Assembly (NCBI GenBank): GCA_963853835.1
Contig: OY970830.1
Span: 41,335,466 to 41,399,465 of the forward strand
Reading direction: 5' to 3'
DNA: 64,000 nt
Origin: Calendula officinalis
Lineage: Eukaryota; Streptophyta; Magnoliopsida; Asterales; Asteraceae
Part shown: positions 1 to 11,709 of the stretch, one piece after another
How the letters are laid out: every line of letters begins with the position of its first letter
Numbering within the stretch: the stretch's first letter is position 1
Translations under genes and position numbers: made by a program
The notes under the pieces: model-generated
The model's input: the letters and a program-made list of their open reading frames with translations, nothing else
Told to the model about the DNA's origin: nothing
Databases searched by the model: none

Positions 1-477
1 GAAGAGTACGGTTAAACTTCCCAAAAACCCGACTCTTATAATTCCAAGCCTACCAACCTGAAAAGAGTCAACGAGATGAGGATTAGCACAAAGCTAAGTG
101 AATGAAAGCATAACACAATAAATTGTATATTCACAATAATCACATTGCAACAATTATCACACTTCAACAAATAACGAGAAGACCGGCGGTTTTGTCGAAC
201 CTAAAATCATTGTTGGCCTAACAAGGTTTACCCATAGCTCTATGCTACTTGGCACATTTAAACCTCTTCTTATGCAACGAATACATAAGAAGTCCAAATA
301 CTGTCACACCAATAGCAAATGATCCCCATCCCCTAACACACCAGGCTGACCTCTAATCAGCCCGTAACTCACCAAGCTGAACTATACTCAACCCCTAACA
401 CACCAGGTTGATCTTTACTCACAATTATGTGCACATATCAACTATTTAACACACAACAATTAATTAATCATAATACC
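1..477 (-). other. Old LTR-derived sequence, left part
   Basis: No coding frame. The stretch contains variants of a short unit (CACACCAGGCTGA, CACCAAGCTGAA, CACACCAGGTTGA near 341-412), like the short tandem units seen in the gypsy LTRs of this window. It is the left piece of a sequence later split by a solo LTR and a Tekay-like element. The right end of the same block, at 11709, finishes in GGGGTGTTACA, an LTR-type terminus read from the minus strand. The other terminus is outside the window, so the assignment is an inference. Confidence 0.4.
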
Positions 478-1612
478 TGAAGGGTTTCATTAACACTGAT
501 TGACCACTTGGGTCAACCTCCTAGTTTACTTGGTTCAAACCATACTGACCAAGAACATGAACTTGTTCTTAACCGGTTAAAACCAACTAGCTGATTTAAT
601 CCCTAAATGCGGAACTGAGATTAAACCTAATCCTTAAACCCTAAAGGATTGGGATCTTGGAGATCTAGATTAGATTAGCAAGAAAGAAACCTTGTACGAA
701 AAACTCGAACACACACACATACTTGTGCGTGTTCGTCGACTACCAAGAACCCTAGGGTTCTTGGTTGGTTTCGGTCAAACAAGAGGGGAGAGGGAAAAAG
801 GGTTTTCCAAAACATACCTTAATCTTGCTTAAGTTAGTCCACTGATTATGGACACAACGAGGAACCTTCTAGTTGGTTGATGCAATTAACTTGGATCTTC
901 AAGGACTTGAAGAACACGAAGAACGAACGAAGAACGAAGAACACAAGACTTGTGTTCTTCCCTCTATTCGGCCGAAACTATGGAGAGACAAGGGGAGGAA
1001 TTCGTGTACAATGCAAGTGGTTTTAGGGTTACCCTAAGCCCCTTATTTATAGATAAATAAGTTGCGCTTAGGACCCTCTAGTTTAATTAAGATCAAATCT
1101 TTAATTAAACTTTCCTTTTTACGTTTCCTTCCCTTATAGTTTATTATTCTTTTATTATTGTACTTAACTATTAAATGTCTAGTATTAATACACTTTAATA
1201 TATATTTTGGTATAATACATATACACGAAATATATGCCTTGTATAAATACTTTTAATAATTAATTATATAATAACCTTTATATAATTTATACAATAATAT
1301 TATCCAACACCATATGATTTAATAGCTTTAAATCATATTATGGATAATCTATAATTAACACATTGTATATTTACTCAACTTAGTAAATGTACAAATACTT
1401 TTATTAATTAGTTAGTTAAACTAATCTAGTAATAAGTCAAACTTGACTTAATACTTAACTTGATTCATAAATGACTATTATGAATCAATCCTTTTCCAAG
1501 TATCATTACATATCTTACTCGTATTACATGCACTCACCGGTGTGACCCTTAAGTGTTTCGTAGGCATGGATGTATCATCATAGGTTGACTAACTGTGCAC
1601 ATAAATCCTTCA
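478..1612 (-). mobile_element. Solo LTR of a Ty1/copia family, minus orientation
   Basis: The 1135-bp sequence begins TGAAGGG and ends CCTTCA on the plus strand, so its ends are short inverted repeats. It is flanked by a perfect 5-bp target duplication, ATACC at 473-477 and 1613-1617. It is the reverse complement of the 5' LTR at 59983-61120, sharing the U3 start (ATTTATGTGCACAGTTAGTC), the TTCGTTCTTC-rich part and the end near the Met primer site of that element. No primer site or gag lies next to it. That pattern is expected when the two LTRs of one element recombine and leave a single copy. Confidence 0.93.
1041..1052 (-). promoter_or_regulatory. TATA box of the solo LTR
   Basis: Minus strand reads CTATAAATAAGG. 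The same box (TATAAATAG) occurs at the matching place in the LTR at 59983-61120. It lies upstream of the segment rich in TTCGTTCTTC, which would be the start of the transcript. Confidence 0.6.
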
Positions 1613-2319
1613 ATACCGACATGTATAATCAACAACATCTAGTTTTGCAGCCAAACCAATGCATATATGCATAAACCACTTGCGATCTGTTGTTTTGCAA
1701 ATAACACAATACAAAGGTTATAAATCCACTCACCTTAGCACAGAAAGATCGTCCCGACTTAGTTGTCTAATGTCATTAAGTCTTCTCCTTTCATGTACAT
1801 CAAATGAAGTACCGATTAGTATTCAGTTATACCGAAGATTATATTTATTCATTGCATAACTTATAACAAGTAAAAATGCATACTCAATGCTTACAACCCC
1901 AATTTACAATAATCCACAAAATGACTATTTAGACACTTCATTGTCAAAATCAGACAAACAAACAAAATGACTATTTCGACACTTCTTAGTTAAAATCAGA
2001 CAAGCAAACAAAATGACTATTTCGACACTTCTTAGTCAAAATCAGACAAACAAACAAAATGATTATATCGACACTTCTTAGTCAAAATCAGACAAACAAA
2101 CAAAATGACTAATTAGACACTTCATAGTCAACAGATCACAATATCCTTTATATAATTTGCACATTATGAAGGTTTAATAATTTAGGCCCGAACGGGTCAA
2201 AACCGCTCAATTTGTACAATACTTCCAATTTCAAGACCAACATGTAAATGAACATTTATACATCATTTAAACATAATTTGACATACAATTTCAAGTCAAA
2301 TTCCCAGATTTTACCAAGA
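1613..2319. other. Old LTR-derived sequence, middle part
   Basis: Noncoding AT-rich DNA between the solo LTR and the Tekay-like element. Apart from the 46-bp tandem array at 1921-2132, nothing further is recognised. It should be continuous with 1-477 and 10801-11709 once the two insertions are removed. Confidence 0.4.
1921..2132. repeat. 46-bp tandem repeat, about 4.6 copies
   Basis: Units begin with ATGACTATTT or a close variant at 1921, 1967, 2013, 2059 and 2105, exactly 46 bp apart. Each contains GACACTTC and AATCAGACAAACAAAC. The first and last units diverge most (AGACACTTCAT instead of CGACACTTCTT), as is common in an array growing from the middle. Confidence 0.92.
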
Positions 2320-2324
2320 CTAAA

Positions 2325-4138
2325 TGTGACACACCAATTTTTCAAAACAATTTAAACTTTTTAAATAAGTAAATCCAACATCCAAAAATCCATAATATTC
2401 AAAAACATGGTTTAACTAAAACATTTGGAAGGATAAATAAGTATCAAAAACCGGTGTTACAACAATATCAAAACTAAAGTCTAAGGAATTAAATAAGTAC
2501 ACCGAGCTAATCACTTCCAATGCTAACTACGGGCCGCCTAATCCTTAGCTCCCGAACCTGAGTACACAGTCAAAAGAAATGTAGTACGTGAGACAAAATT
2601 GTCTCGTGAGAAACATGGGTTTTAGACCCGCTTAGAAATAATTACAATAAAATAATAATTAAATAATTATCACATTGCACATAGTCAATCATACTCTAAG
2701 GCTTGCCATAAGCCCAACACATACGTAACGGGCCTCCCCGAAATAAACTCCCCCGATATGAGTTATCTAGGTAAACTCCCCCGTTTCCGGGTTATCTATT
2801 TGCTCCCCCGATTTCCGGGTTATCTCAAACTCCCCCGCTTTCCGGGTTATCTATTTCTCGACATACTACTCTTGCGCAGGGTGGTACCGCCCCAAGTAGT
2901 AGTCACTAACTCCCCCAACTTGTGTGGGTTATCTAAGATCCAATTGATTAGATACCACATAACAAATCATCAACTTGTGCCAATGCCCCATATCACAACT
3001 CAATCATACTAGTGGTAACTAAACAAATCAGTTTACAATTCAGTTCAATTCAATTCAATTCTTACTCTATCAGTTTAATCTTTTCTTTATTAAAACTATT
3101 TATTTGATAAAGACTCCAAAATCATTTCAATTCATAAAACATGGTTTACTATGTACTCAGAAAATGTCACATGTACTCACCTTAGCAAATGCCATCCAAT
3201 ACTTGTGTTAATCAACACAAATCCTTACTTCCCAATCTAGGAAGTACTTCCAATCTCAAGGTCTTCTTGACCTAACACCAACATCATCAATACATCTAGT
3301 TATTAACCATAACTAATCACTAATCTATCCATACTGATAACCCCAACCACCAAGTTCATATAACTTGGTGGAAATCTCAAACCCTAGTTCAAGATTTCCA
3401 TCCATAAAACCCAAATTTAACTTGTACACATTGATTACAAGTCTACAAGGAGTGTTTTACACTCATGATAGTTCATATTCTCCAGAGATGACATGGTTGG
3501 TTCCCAAAGCCACCATTGTTACCCATACTAAGCTCAAAATCAAGGTAACTAAGCAAGATGATCAAGAATTCTTACCCTTGATGCTTGAATCTTCCAATAT
3601 TGTGAAGATTTGAGCTCCTTAGCTCCAAAAACGACCAAAATGCTCTCAAAAACGGCTGATATAGATCTAGGGTTCGTAGGTGTTATGAGCCCTAGCCTTC
3701 ACACAACTTTTTATAGTTCAGGCGGTCCTCGCGCCCCGCTCGCGTTTCCCTCGCGCCGCGAGGTGATGCGGGTTTTCCATCAGGTCGCCGCTCGAAGCAG
3801 TCCTCGCGTTTTGCACGCGCCTGGCTCGCGCCGAGAACTCGACTCAAGCTCAACTCGAGCTCGACACGAGACTCTCGCGTTTCGCCTCTGATGTTTCTGT
3901 TTGCACTCGCGTTTGCCTCGCGCCTCCCTCACACCGCGAGGGCTGTCTGGGTCAGTTTCTTGCCTTTTAAACTTGTTTCCATCCAAGTCTCAACCCATAC
4001 TTTATTACACCAAGTCCCAAACAATCAAACACTCGATAAAACACAACTCGAAACATAAACTAATATAAATACTAAAATTCGTATAAATCCCGAATTAAAT
4101 ACACGAAAAACAAACGTAAGAAAAATACGGTTGTTACA
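2325..4138 (-). repeat. 3' LTR of element 1
   Basis: 1814 bp, TGTGACACACC to GGTTGTTACA on the plus strand. Near 2745-2860 it carries a short array of units of the form CTCCCCCG...TTCCGGGTTATCT. The partner LTR lacks about 40 bp of this array (AACGGGTTATCT against AACGGGCCTCCCC...), the main difference between the two copies. Confidence 0.93.
3706..3960 (-). promoter_or_regulatory. U3 core promoter with CpG-rich palindromes (element 1, 3' LTR copy)
   Basis: Minus strand has CTATAAAAAGTT at 3706-3717. Immediately upstream (3722-3960) is an unusually CpG-rich block with CCTCGCGCCGCGAGG-type palindromes in an otherwise AT-rich LTR. The same block lies in the other LTR at 10381-10617. Its place just upstream of a TATA box suggests a promoter or silencing role; that is an inference. 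Confidence 0.55.
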
Positions 4139-4156
4139 ACTATCTACCCCTTAAGA
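4139..4156 (-). other. Polypurine tract of element 1
   Basis: Minus strand reads TTAAGGGGTAGATAGT directly before the 3' LTR. This is the expected place and composition for the plus-strand primer of reverse transcription. Confidence 0.7.
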
Positions 4157-4444
4157 GGATTCCGTCCTCGGAATCGTCTCATAATCTACAAAATCCGGGT
4201 AGCGTTTCTTCATCTCATCTTTGACTTCCCAAGTCAAATTTGGCCCAAGGGAATGCTTCCACTTGACCAACACTAGCTCAATCTCTTTGTTCCTCATTTT
4301 CTTCATTTGGGCCTCCAATATGGCCTCGGGTTCTTCAATCAATTGGTTGGGTGCATCGACCCGCAAATCTTGGAGTGGGATCACATTCTCCACTTCACCC
4401 AAGAATTTCTTCAAATTACAAACATGAAATGTGTCATGGACACC
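4151..4444 (-). pseudogene. Integrase C-terminus and chromodomain of element 1
   Basis: The frame continues from the integrase after one TGA codon (4445-4447). It holds the family motif HDTFHVCNLKK, a linker, then a chromodomain-like end with VKWKHSLGPNLTWEVKDEM. In chromoviruses this domain guides integration, in many families toward marked heterochromatin. The stop sits where related proteins usually have arginine (PPEL-stop-GVHD), so a CGA to TGA change is likely. The final stop is at 4151, next to the polypurine tract. Without readthrough this domain would be missing from the polyprotein. Confidence 0.85.
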
Positions 4445-6220
4445 TCATAACTCGGGTGGGAGTTCTAACTTAAATGCTTGTAAACCGACCCGTTTCAAGA
4501 TCTTAAACGGGCCAACATACCTTGGGCTCAATTTGCCCTTCTTTCCAAATCTCATCACGCCTTTCCAAGGCGACACTTTCAACATCACCATATCACCAAC
4601 ATCTAAATCATAGGGTCGCTTTTTCAAACCCGAATAACTCTTTTGGCGATCTTGTGCGGCTTTAATATTTGCTTGAATAATTCCAATTTTCTCATTTGTG
4701 ATTTTCACAATCTCGGGACCCGTGAGTTTCGTCTCACCCGCCTCCAACCAACACGAAGGCGTCCTACACTTTCTCCCATACAACGCCTCAAACGGTGACA
4801 TATCAATTGTTGAGTGATAACTATTGTTATAAGAAAACTCAACCAACGATAAATGTTCATCCCATTTACCACCAAAATCCATCACACACGATCTCAAAAT
4901 ATCTTCTACCGTTTGGATCGTCCTTTCACTTTGCCCATCGGTTTGCGGATGGTAAGCCGTGCTCAATCTCAACTTAGTTCCCAACTCTTCTTGAAGTGAT
5001 TTCCAGAATCTCGAGGTAAACCTTGCATCCCGATCGGACACAATCGACAACGGTACCCCATGCAAACGAACAACTTCATCAACATACAACTTAGCCAACT
5101 TCTTGAGTGGCATAGATTCCCGAATAGCTAGGAATAACGCACTTTTCGTTAACCTATCAACAATCACCCAAATGGCATCATGATTCCTACTCGTCTTTGG
5201 AAGACCAACAATAAAATCCATGGTAATGTCTTCCCATTTCCCGGCCGGCACTTGCAACGATTGTGCAACACCATAGGGCACTTGGTGCTCGGCTTTCACG
5301 TGTGCACACGTGGCACACTTTGAAATGTACTTTGCTACTCTCGACTTCATCCCCGGCCACCAATACATCATCTTCAAGTCTTGATAAGTGTTTGTACTTC
5401 CGTGATGAATCGAATACTTGGAATTGTGAGCATCATTTAACAATACTTTTCGGTTTCCACTGAATTTTGGAACCCAAATCCGTCCATTGACGGTTTTCAA
5501 CCCTTGGGTATTTTCTTCAAATACTTGGTTCTTTCCCAATCTCTCTTGTCTATACTCATCTTTACCCATCACTTCGGTTTGTACGCTTTTTATGCTGTCT
5601 ATAAAGCTAGATATCACTTCAATCCGCATCAACTTAGCCTTGACCGGCCTTTCATAAACCTTTCTACTTAAGGCGTCGGCTACCACATTAGCCTTCCCCT
5701 CATGATAAACAATTTCACAATCATAATCATTAATCAACTCAAGCCACTTTCTTTGCCTCATATTCAAATCCTTTTGTGTGAACACATACTTAAGACTTTT
5801 ATGATCCGTGTACAATGTACACCTTGTTCCATACAAGTAATGTCTCCAAATCTTTAAGGCAAAAATAATAGCCGCTAACTCTAAATCATGAGTATTATAT
5901 CTTTCTTCCGCATTTTTCAATTGTCTTGAAGCATAAGCTATCACTTTACCCCTTTGCATCAAAACACAACCGAGACCCTTGTTTGAGGCGTCACTATACA
6001 CCACGAAATCTTCCATACCATCGGGTAGTGTAAGGATTGGTGCATTGCATAACTTTTTTTTCAACAAGGCAAATGCATCTTCTTGCTTTTTCCCCCAATC
6101 AAATTGCACATCCTTTCTTGTTAACATAGTGAGTGGTACCGCCACTCGGGAAAAATCTTCAATGAATCTTCGGTAATAACCGGCTAACCCAAGAAAACTT
6201 CTTACTTCGGTGCTTCCCAA
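4445..6220 (-). pseudogene. RNase H and integrase of element 1
   Basis: An open stretch of about 590 codons. RNase H: VVYSDASNKG with D77, E114 in DLELAAIIF and D139 in YTDH. Integrase: zinc-binding HHCC (H272 or H273, C302, C305), then the catalytic triad D335 (ITMDF), D396 (IVSDRDARF) and E432 (GQSERT), with 35 residues between the last two. A GPY-like module (SPRYVGPFKIL) follows near 566-576. All catalytic residues are present. The N-terminal end is out of frame with the RT segment because of a short deletion around 6205-6220. It shares the frame of the chromodomain segment but is cut from it by TGA at 4445-4447. Confidence 0.93.
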
Positions 6221-6912
6221 TTCTTTACCGCTTCAATCTTAGACGGGTCAACTTTTATCCCGCTTCGAGATACTATATGGCCAAGAAATTGAACTTCCCG
6301 TAACCAAAATTCACACTTCGAGAACTTTGCATACAATATCTCTCGTTTTAAAACTTCTAGAGTTTGTTTCAAATGTTTTTCATGTTCTTCTTCGGTTTTG
6401 GAGTAGATAAGAATATCATCAATAAATACTATGAGAAATTTATCGAGAAAAGGTTTACAAACCCTATTCATGAGATCCATGAAAATAGCCGGGGCATTCG
6501 TCAAACCGAATGGCATCACCAAAAATTCATAATGCCCATAACGAGTTCTAAAGGCCGTCTTTTCGGTATCACCTTCTTTAACACGAACTTGATGGTAACC
6601 CGATCTCAAATCGATCTTGGAGAAATAATCGGCTCCTTGAAGTTGGTCAAACAAATCATCTATCCTTGGCAAAGGATATCGGTTCTTAATCGTCATCTTG
6701 TTAAGCTCTCGATAATCAATACACATCCTCATCGATCCATCTTTCTTCTTTACGAACAAAACCGGTGCACCCCATGGTGACGAACTAGGACGGATAAAAC
6801 CCTTATCAAGTAAATCTTGTAGTTGAGACATTAATTCCCGCATCTCGGTAGGGGCTAAACGATACGGGGCTCGGGCAATCGGCGTCGCCCCCGGAACCAA
6901 ATCAATACGAAA
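6202..6912 (-). pseudogene. Reverse transcriptase of element 1
   Basis: About 235 codons in the same frame as gag-protease, entered after a TAG at 6913-6915. It has the RT fingers and palm: SPWGAPVLFVKKKDGS, IDYRELNKMT, KIDLRSGYHQ with the first catalytic Asp (residue 97), YEFLVMPFGLTNAP, and FIDD at 159-162 as the active-site box. The frame then ends early in TAA at 6202-6204 (NWEAPK-stop), just where relatives continue into the RNase H connection. A small deletion has shifted the frame. The stop before it looks like a change of a Glu codon. Confidence 0.93.
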
Positions 6913-8772
6913 CTAGACTTGTCTCTCCGGTGGCAAACCGGGTAAGGCATCGGGAAAAACTTCGGGGAAATCCCGAATAATCTTCACATTATCGACCATC
7001 TTCTTCTCCTTTCTTCCATCTAGGACATAGGCTATGAATGATGAACATCCTTTTGACAAACTCTTTCTTGCTTTAATGGCGGTGATAAGATTTGGCATAT
7101 GGTGCCTCTTTTCTCCATAAATATACACCTTCTCATTCTCGGGTGAATTGATCGACACCAACTTCTTTCCACACAAAATTTTGGCTTGGTGGATTCCCAA
7201 CCAATCCATCCCAATAATTACATCGAAAACCTTAATTCCCATAGGCATTAAATTGACCTTGAACTTCTTACTATCGATTTCTAGCTCACAATCTCTATAG
7301 ATATGTTGAACCATAGAGGTTTTCCCATCGGCTACTTCTATTTCATACAAATCATCAAGTAACTCTAGTGGGACCTTAAACTTAGCACCGAACTCATGAG
7401 ACACGAAAGAATAAGTAGAACCCAAATCAATCAATACATAAGTGGGTATGGAGTTTATGAATAAGGTACCTGAGACGACATCATGAGTCTCCTTGGCTTC
7501 TTCACGCGTGAGTTGGAAGGCACGCCCTTTGACTTTCGACGGCTCCGGTTCCTTGTGAGCGGTTGACACCAACGTCTCGGTCCCTTTCTTTGGGCAAAAA
7601 TTGCTATAATGCCCCTTCTCATGACATAAGAAACACTCCACCTCATCAAGGCTCTTCACCTTGCAATCCCTAGCCTTGTGGCCGAAACGTCCACACTTAA
7701 AGCAACCATTGGAATCCGCCTTACATTCACCTTTGTGGTCCCTACCACACTTTCTACAACCACCAACACTTCCTTGCTTTGACCCACTCGGGACAAACTT
7801 GCTCTTCTTTGATGGCCCCGAGAAACTTTCAAGTTTCCTCTTTTCATTTCCCACCGACCTCTCTTGAACTCTTCTCTTTCCCACCTTCTCAACACTTCGG
7901 GCGACATTAATAGCCTCATCAAGAGTGGCCGCCCTTTTCACTTCAAGCTCGTATTCCCAAGGTAACCCATTAGCAAACCGAACCACACGGCTACGTTCGG
8001 TAGGGTAGGCATTCATCACGAACGGGAGGTATCCCGTGAACTTCTTTGTATACTCATCCAAAGTTAAATTGCCTTTCTTGAAGTGCAAGAACTCTTCCAA
8101 CAACTCCTCCAACTCCCTTTCGGGACAAAACTTCTCTTTGAGTCTCCTAGTGAACTCTTCCCAAGACATCTTGTAAACGGCTTTCTTTCCCAACGATTCA
8201 TACACGGTGACCCACCAAGTCAAAGCACCATCCTTAAGCAAACGTGAGGCGTAAGTCACCATGTCTTCTTCTTTGCAATTGCTACTCTCGAGGACGTGTT
8301 CCGTCTCCCGGATCCAACGGATGGTGTCTTTTGGTTCCATGCTCCCGTAGTAGTTGTCGGGTCGGCATGCCAAGAATGTCTTGTAAGAACATCCTTCACG
8401 ATCAATCTTGTCAACACTCCTATCCTCATTGGAGGACTTTTCTGTCGGGACACTATCACCCGTTGTTCGGGTCCTTGTGAGAGGAGGAGTATCCTCTCTC
8501 TCTTCCCTTTCTTCCTCATCACGACCTTCCTCTTGGCCCCTTTCCTCATCATCGTTCCAATTCAACCGATCGTTAATGATCCGGTTCACATCTTGTTGCA
8601 TCACCTCCCTCATGTGGGTGAGCATGGATTGAATAGCTTCAGTTGTTACCGGTACATTGTTATTCCCAACACCGGATGCGGCCCCACCATTTCCATTACG
8701 AGGCGCATTGGGAATCACATTTGAATCCCCTTCTCCATCCGGTACGACTCGACCACTTCTCGTTCTAGCCAT
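6913..8772 (-). pseudogene. Gag and protease of element 1
   Basis: A 619-codon frame starting at the ATG at 8770-8772. An acidic N-terminal part (about 74-93) precedes the retrotransposon gag domain (about 128-300, with YYGSMEPKDTIRWI and LTWWVTVYESLGKK). Zinc-binding motifs follow: a degenerate CRKCGRDHKGEC near 339-350 and two CX2CX4HX4C knuckles, C357-C370 and C380-C393. The aspartic protease region (about 440-530) reads VLIDLGSTYSF, where the usual active-site D-S/T-G is D-L-G, so the protease may be inactive. The frame ends at TAG 6913-6915, and the same frame then continues into RT, so gag and pol were once a single polyprotein. Confidence 0.94.
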
Positions 8773-8993
8773 CTAACTAACATAAGATGTTAACCAATTA
8801 GAATCCAAATATTTGACTAAATAGTCATACAAGATATAAGAAAAGCTCGATTTTTAAAACAATTCCCTAAATGGTCAACCCTAATTCTCAAAGGTCAACC
8901 TAACTTCCTATGGCACATAATGTCCCAAAAGCAAAGTCTAAGTCTAGGGTGGGTAAACCAACCTAATTCACTTAGACTAAAGCTCTGATACCA
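8773..8993 (-). other. 5' leader and Met-tRNA primer-binding site of element 1
   Basis: The primer site is TGGTATCAGAGC on the minus strand (8982-8993), complementary to the 3' end of plant initiator Met tRNA and 3 nt inside the 5' LTR. About 200 nt of leader separate it from the gag ATG. An acceptor-like TTAG directly precedes ATGG at 8773. Confidence 0.92.
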
Positions 8994-8996
8994 AGT

Positions 8997-10795
8997 TGTA
9001 GCACACCAATTTTTCAAAACAATTTAAACTTTTTAAATAAGTAAATCCAACATCCAAAAATCCATAATATTCAAAAATATGGTTTAACTAAAACATTTGG
9101 AAGGATCAATAAGTATCAAAAACCGGTGTTACAATAATATCAAAACTAAAGTCTATGGAATTAAATAAGTACACCGAGCTAATCACTTACAATGCTAACT
9201 ACGGGCCGCCTAATCCTTAGCTCCCGAACCTGAGTACATAGTCAAAAGAAATGTAGTACGTGAGACAAAATTGTCTCGTGAGAAACATGGGTTTTAGACC
9301 CGGTTAGAAATAATTACAATAAAATAATAATTAAATAATTATCACATTGCACATAGTCAATCATACTCTAAGGCTTGCCATAAGCCCAACACATACGTAA
9401 CGGGTTATCTAGGTAAATTCCCCCGTTTCCGGGTTATCTATTTGCTCCCCCGATTTCCGGGTTATCTCAAACTCCCCCGCTTTCCGGGTTATCTATTTCT
9501 CGACATACTACTCTTGCGCAGGGTGGTACCGCCCCAAGTAGTAGTCACTAACTCCCCCAATTTGTGTGGGTTATCTAGGATCCAATTGATTAGCTACCAC
9601 ATAACAAATCATCAACTTGGGCCAATGCCCCATATCACAACTCAATCATACTAGTGGTAACTAAACAAATCAATTTACAATTCAGTTCAATTCAGTTCAA
9701 TTCAATTCAATTCAATTCTTACTCTATCAGTTTAATCTTTTCTTTATTAAAACTATTTATTTAATAAAGACTCTAAAATCATTTCAATTCATAAAACATG
9801 GTTTACTATGTACTCAGAAAATGTCACATGTACTCACCTTAGCAAAGGCTATCCAATACTTGTGTTAATCAACACAAATCCTTACTTCCCAATCTAGGAA
9901 GTACTTCCAATCTCAAGGTCTTCTTGACCTAACACCAACATCATCAATACATCTAGTTATTAACCATAACTAATCACTAATCTATCCATATTGATAACCC
10001 CAACCACCAAGTTCATACAACTTGGTGGAAATCTCAAACCCTTGTTCAAGATTTCCATCCATAAAACCCAAATTTAACTTGTACACATTGATTACAAGTC
10101 TAAAAGGAGTGTTTTACACTCATGATAGTTCATCTTCCCCAAAGATGACATGGTTGGTTCCCAAAGCCAACATTGTTACCCATACTAAGCTCAAAATCAA
10201 GGTAACTAAGCAAGATGATCAAGAATTCTTACCCTTGACGCTTGAATCCTTCAATATGGTGAAGATTTGAGCTCCTTAGCTCCAAAAACGACCACAATGC
10301 TCTAAAAAACGGCTGCTATAGATCTAGGGTTCGTAGGTGTTATGAGCCCTAGCCTTCACACAACTTTTTATAGTTCAGGCGGTCCTCGCGCCCTGCTCGC
10401 GTTTCCCTCGCGCCGGGAGGTGACGCGGGTTTTCCATCTGGTCGCCGCTCGAAGCAGTCCTCGCGTTTTGCTCGCGCCTGGCTCGCGCCGAGAACTCGAC
10501 TCAAACTCAACTCGAGCTCGACACGAGCCTCTCGCTTTTCGCCTCTGATGTTTCTGTTTGCACTCGCGTTTGCCTCGCGCCTCCCTCGCGCCGCGAGGGC
10601 TGTCTGGGTCAGTTTCTTGCTTTTTAAACTTGTTTCCATCCAAGTCTCAACCCATACTTGGTTACACCAAGTCCCAAACAATCAAACACTCGATAAAACA
10701 CAACTCGAAACAGAAACTAATATAAATACTAAAATTCGTATAAATCCCGAATTAAATACACGAAAAACAAACGTAAGAAAAATACGGTTGTTACA
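8997..10795 (-). repeat. 5' LTR of element 1
   Basis: 1799 bp, TGTAGCACACC to GGTTGTTACA on the plus strand, closely matching 2325-4138. It carries the same TATA-like box, CpG-rich palindromes (10381-10617) and a donor-like CAAGGGTAAG near 10230 (minus). It supplies the promoter for element 1. Confidence 0.93.
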
Positions 10796-10800
10796 CTAAA

Positions 10801-11709
10801 AGATCACAATTTCACAAGTTTTACACCAAAACTTCATTTTGCCAACCAGTACAAAATCCTCATGACAAATCTTTATAAATAATAACTTTCACTCCTAATA
10901 TGCTAGATAACACAAAACAAGCAAGTTTCAAGAATAAAGCTTCAATTTCAAAGAATTTGGGCAAAAACTCATCTTCTTCCTCAAGAACACAACAATGGAG
11001 GAATTATGAACCCTGATCCATTTAAGTTTCTATAAGTTAATTTCACTTCTAAAACACCTAATATACACATAGAAATCCTATGTGATTCTTAATTTAACAT
11101 TTAAAGCAAAATCTTCATAAAACACCCGCTAAGTTCAAGAACCCTAGCTTTTCTATAAACAAGAATCTATAGCAAGGATTAAATGACAATAAACCTACCT
11201 TCAATCTGTGATAAATCCGAAAATCAAATGAGAGAGATGAGAGATTCAATTCTTCTTCAATGCAAGGCTTCAAAGATCCAATTTTGTGTGTAATGTGTGA
11301 AGTGTGTGTATGAGAGTCGACATAGGGAAGGAAAAGAAACATGAGTCATTTTCTAAAATGCACCCACACAACAAGCGTACTTATAAGACTAAAAATATGA
11401 TTTTTCATTAAATCACAATATTATACTGAGTATCCAGATAGTAGTTAATTTATATAAAATACCTATTTAACTCAGATTTTAACCACGAAGATATATTCGG
11501 AATCGTAATTCAAAAGCGAATCCGAATATGTAAAAATCATTTTAATAGATTAATATTTCAGTTTTCACTATTATTTTAACCCCATGGTTAAAATACAATT
11601 TATTTAAACAATTCTATTTAAAATCACATAAATGCATATTAAAATAATAAACATTATTTATTACTTACCGAAAGTGATAAAATACTAGGTCGGGTTTCGG
11701 GGTGTTACA
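10801..11709 (-). other. Old LTR-derived sequence, right part with terminus
   Basis: Noncoding DNA ending in GGTCGGGTTTCGGGGTGTTACA at 11709 (written here only as an end motif of the type GGGTGTTACA). Read from the minus strand this is TGTAACACCCC, a common gypsy LTR start. The block around 11150-11340 is rich in short A and T runs and could be the transcription start region. The partner end is outside the window. Confidence 0.45.

Larger units (their letters stand above)
2325..10795 (-). mobile_element. Complete Tekay-like chromovirus (Ty3/gypsy), element 1
   Basis: An 8.5-kb element with two closely similar LTRs (2325-4138 and 8997-10795), a 5-bp target duplication CTAAA at 2320-2324 and 10796-10800, a Met-tRNA primer site beside the right LTR and a purine tract beside the left. 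The order on the minus strand is gag, protease, RT, RNase H, integrase and chromodomain, which is the Ty3/gypsy order with a chromovirus C-terminus. LTR length, primer type and chromodomain fit the Tekay (Del) lineage. The high LTR similarity implies a fairly recent insertion. It cannot make its polyprotein as it stands: there are two in-frame stops, one frameshift and an altered protease motif. Confidence 0.95.

Noticed and set aside
2745..2860. CRISPR-like spaced repeats CTCCCCCG...TTCCGGG
   Set aside because: Spacers are short and similar, the array is inside an LTR and recurs in related LTRs of a plant genome.
3610..3986. Arg/Ser/Ala-rich frames across the CpG-rich LTR block on both strands
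   Set aside because: They arise from GC-rich palindromes with few stops. They lie across a promoter and have no family motifs; the same holds for 10342-10681.
8244..8724. Plus-strand frames opposite element 1 gag
   Set aside because: Shadows of the minus-strand gag frame. Similar shadows exist opposite pol and opposite the gag genes of elements 2 and 3.
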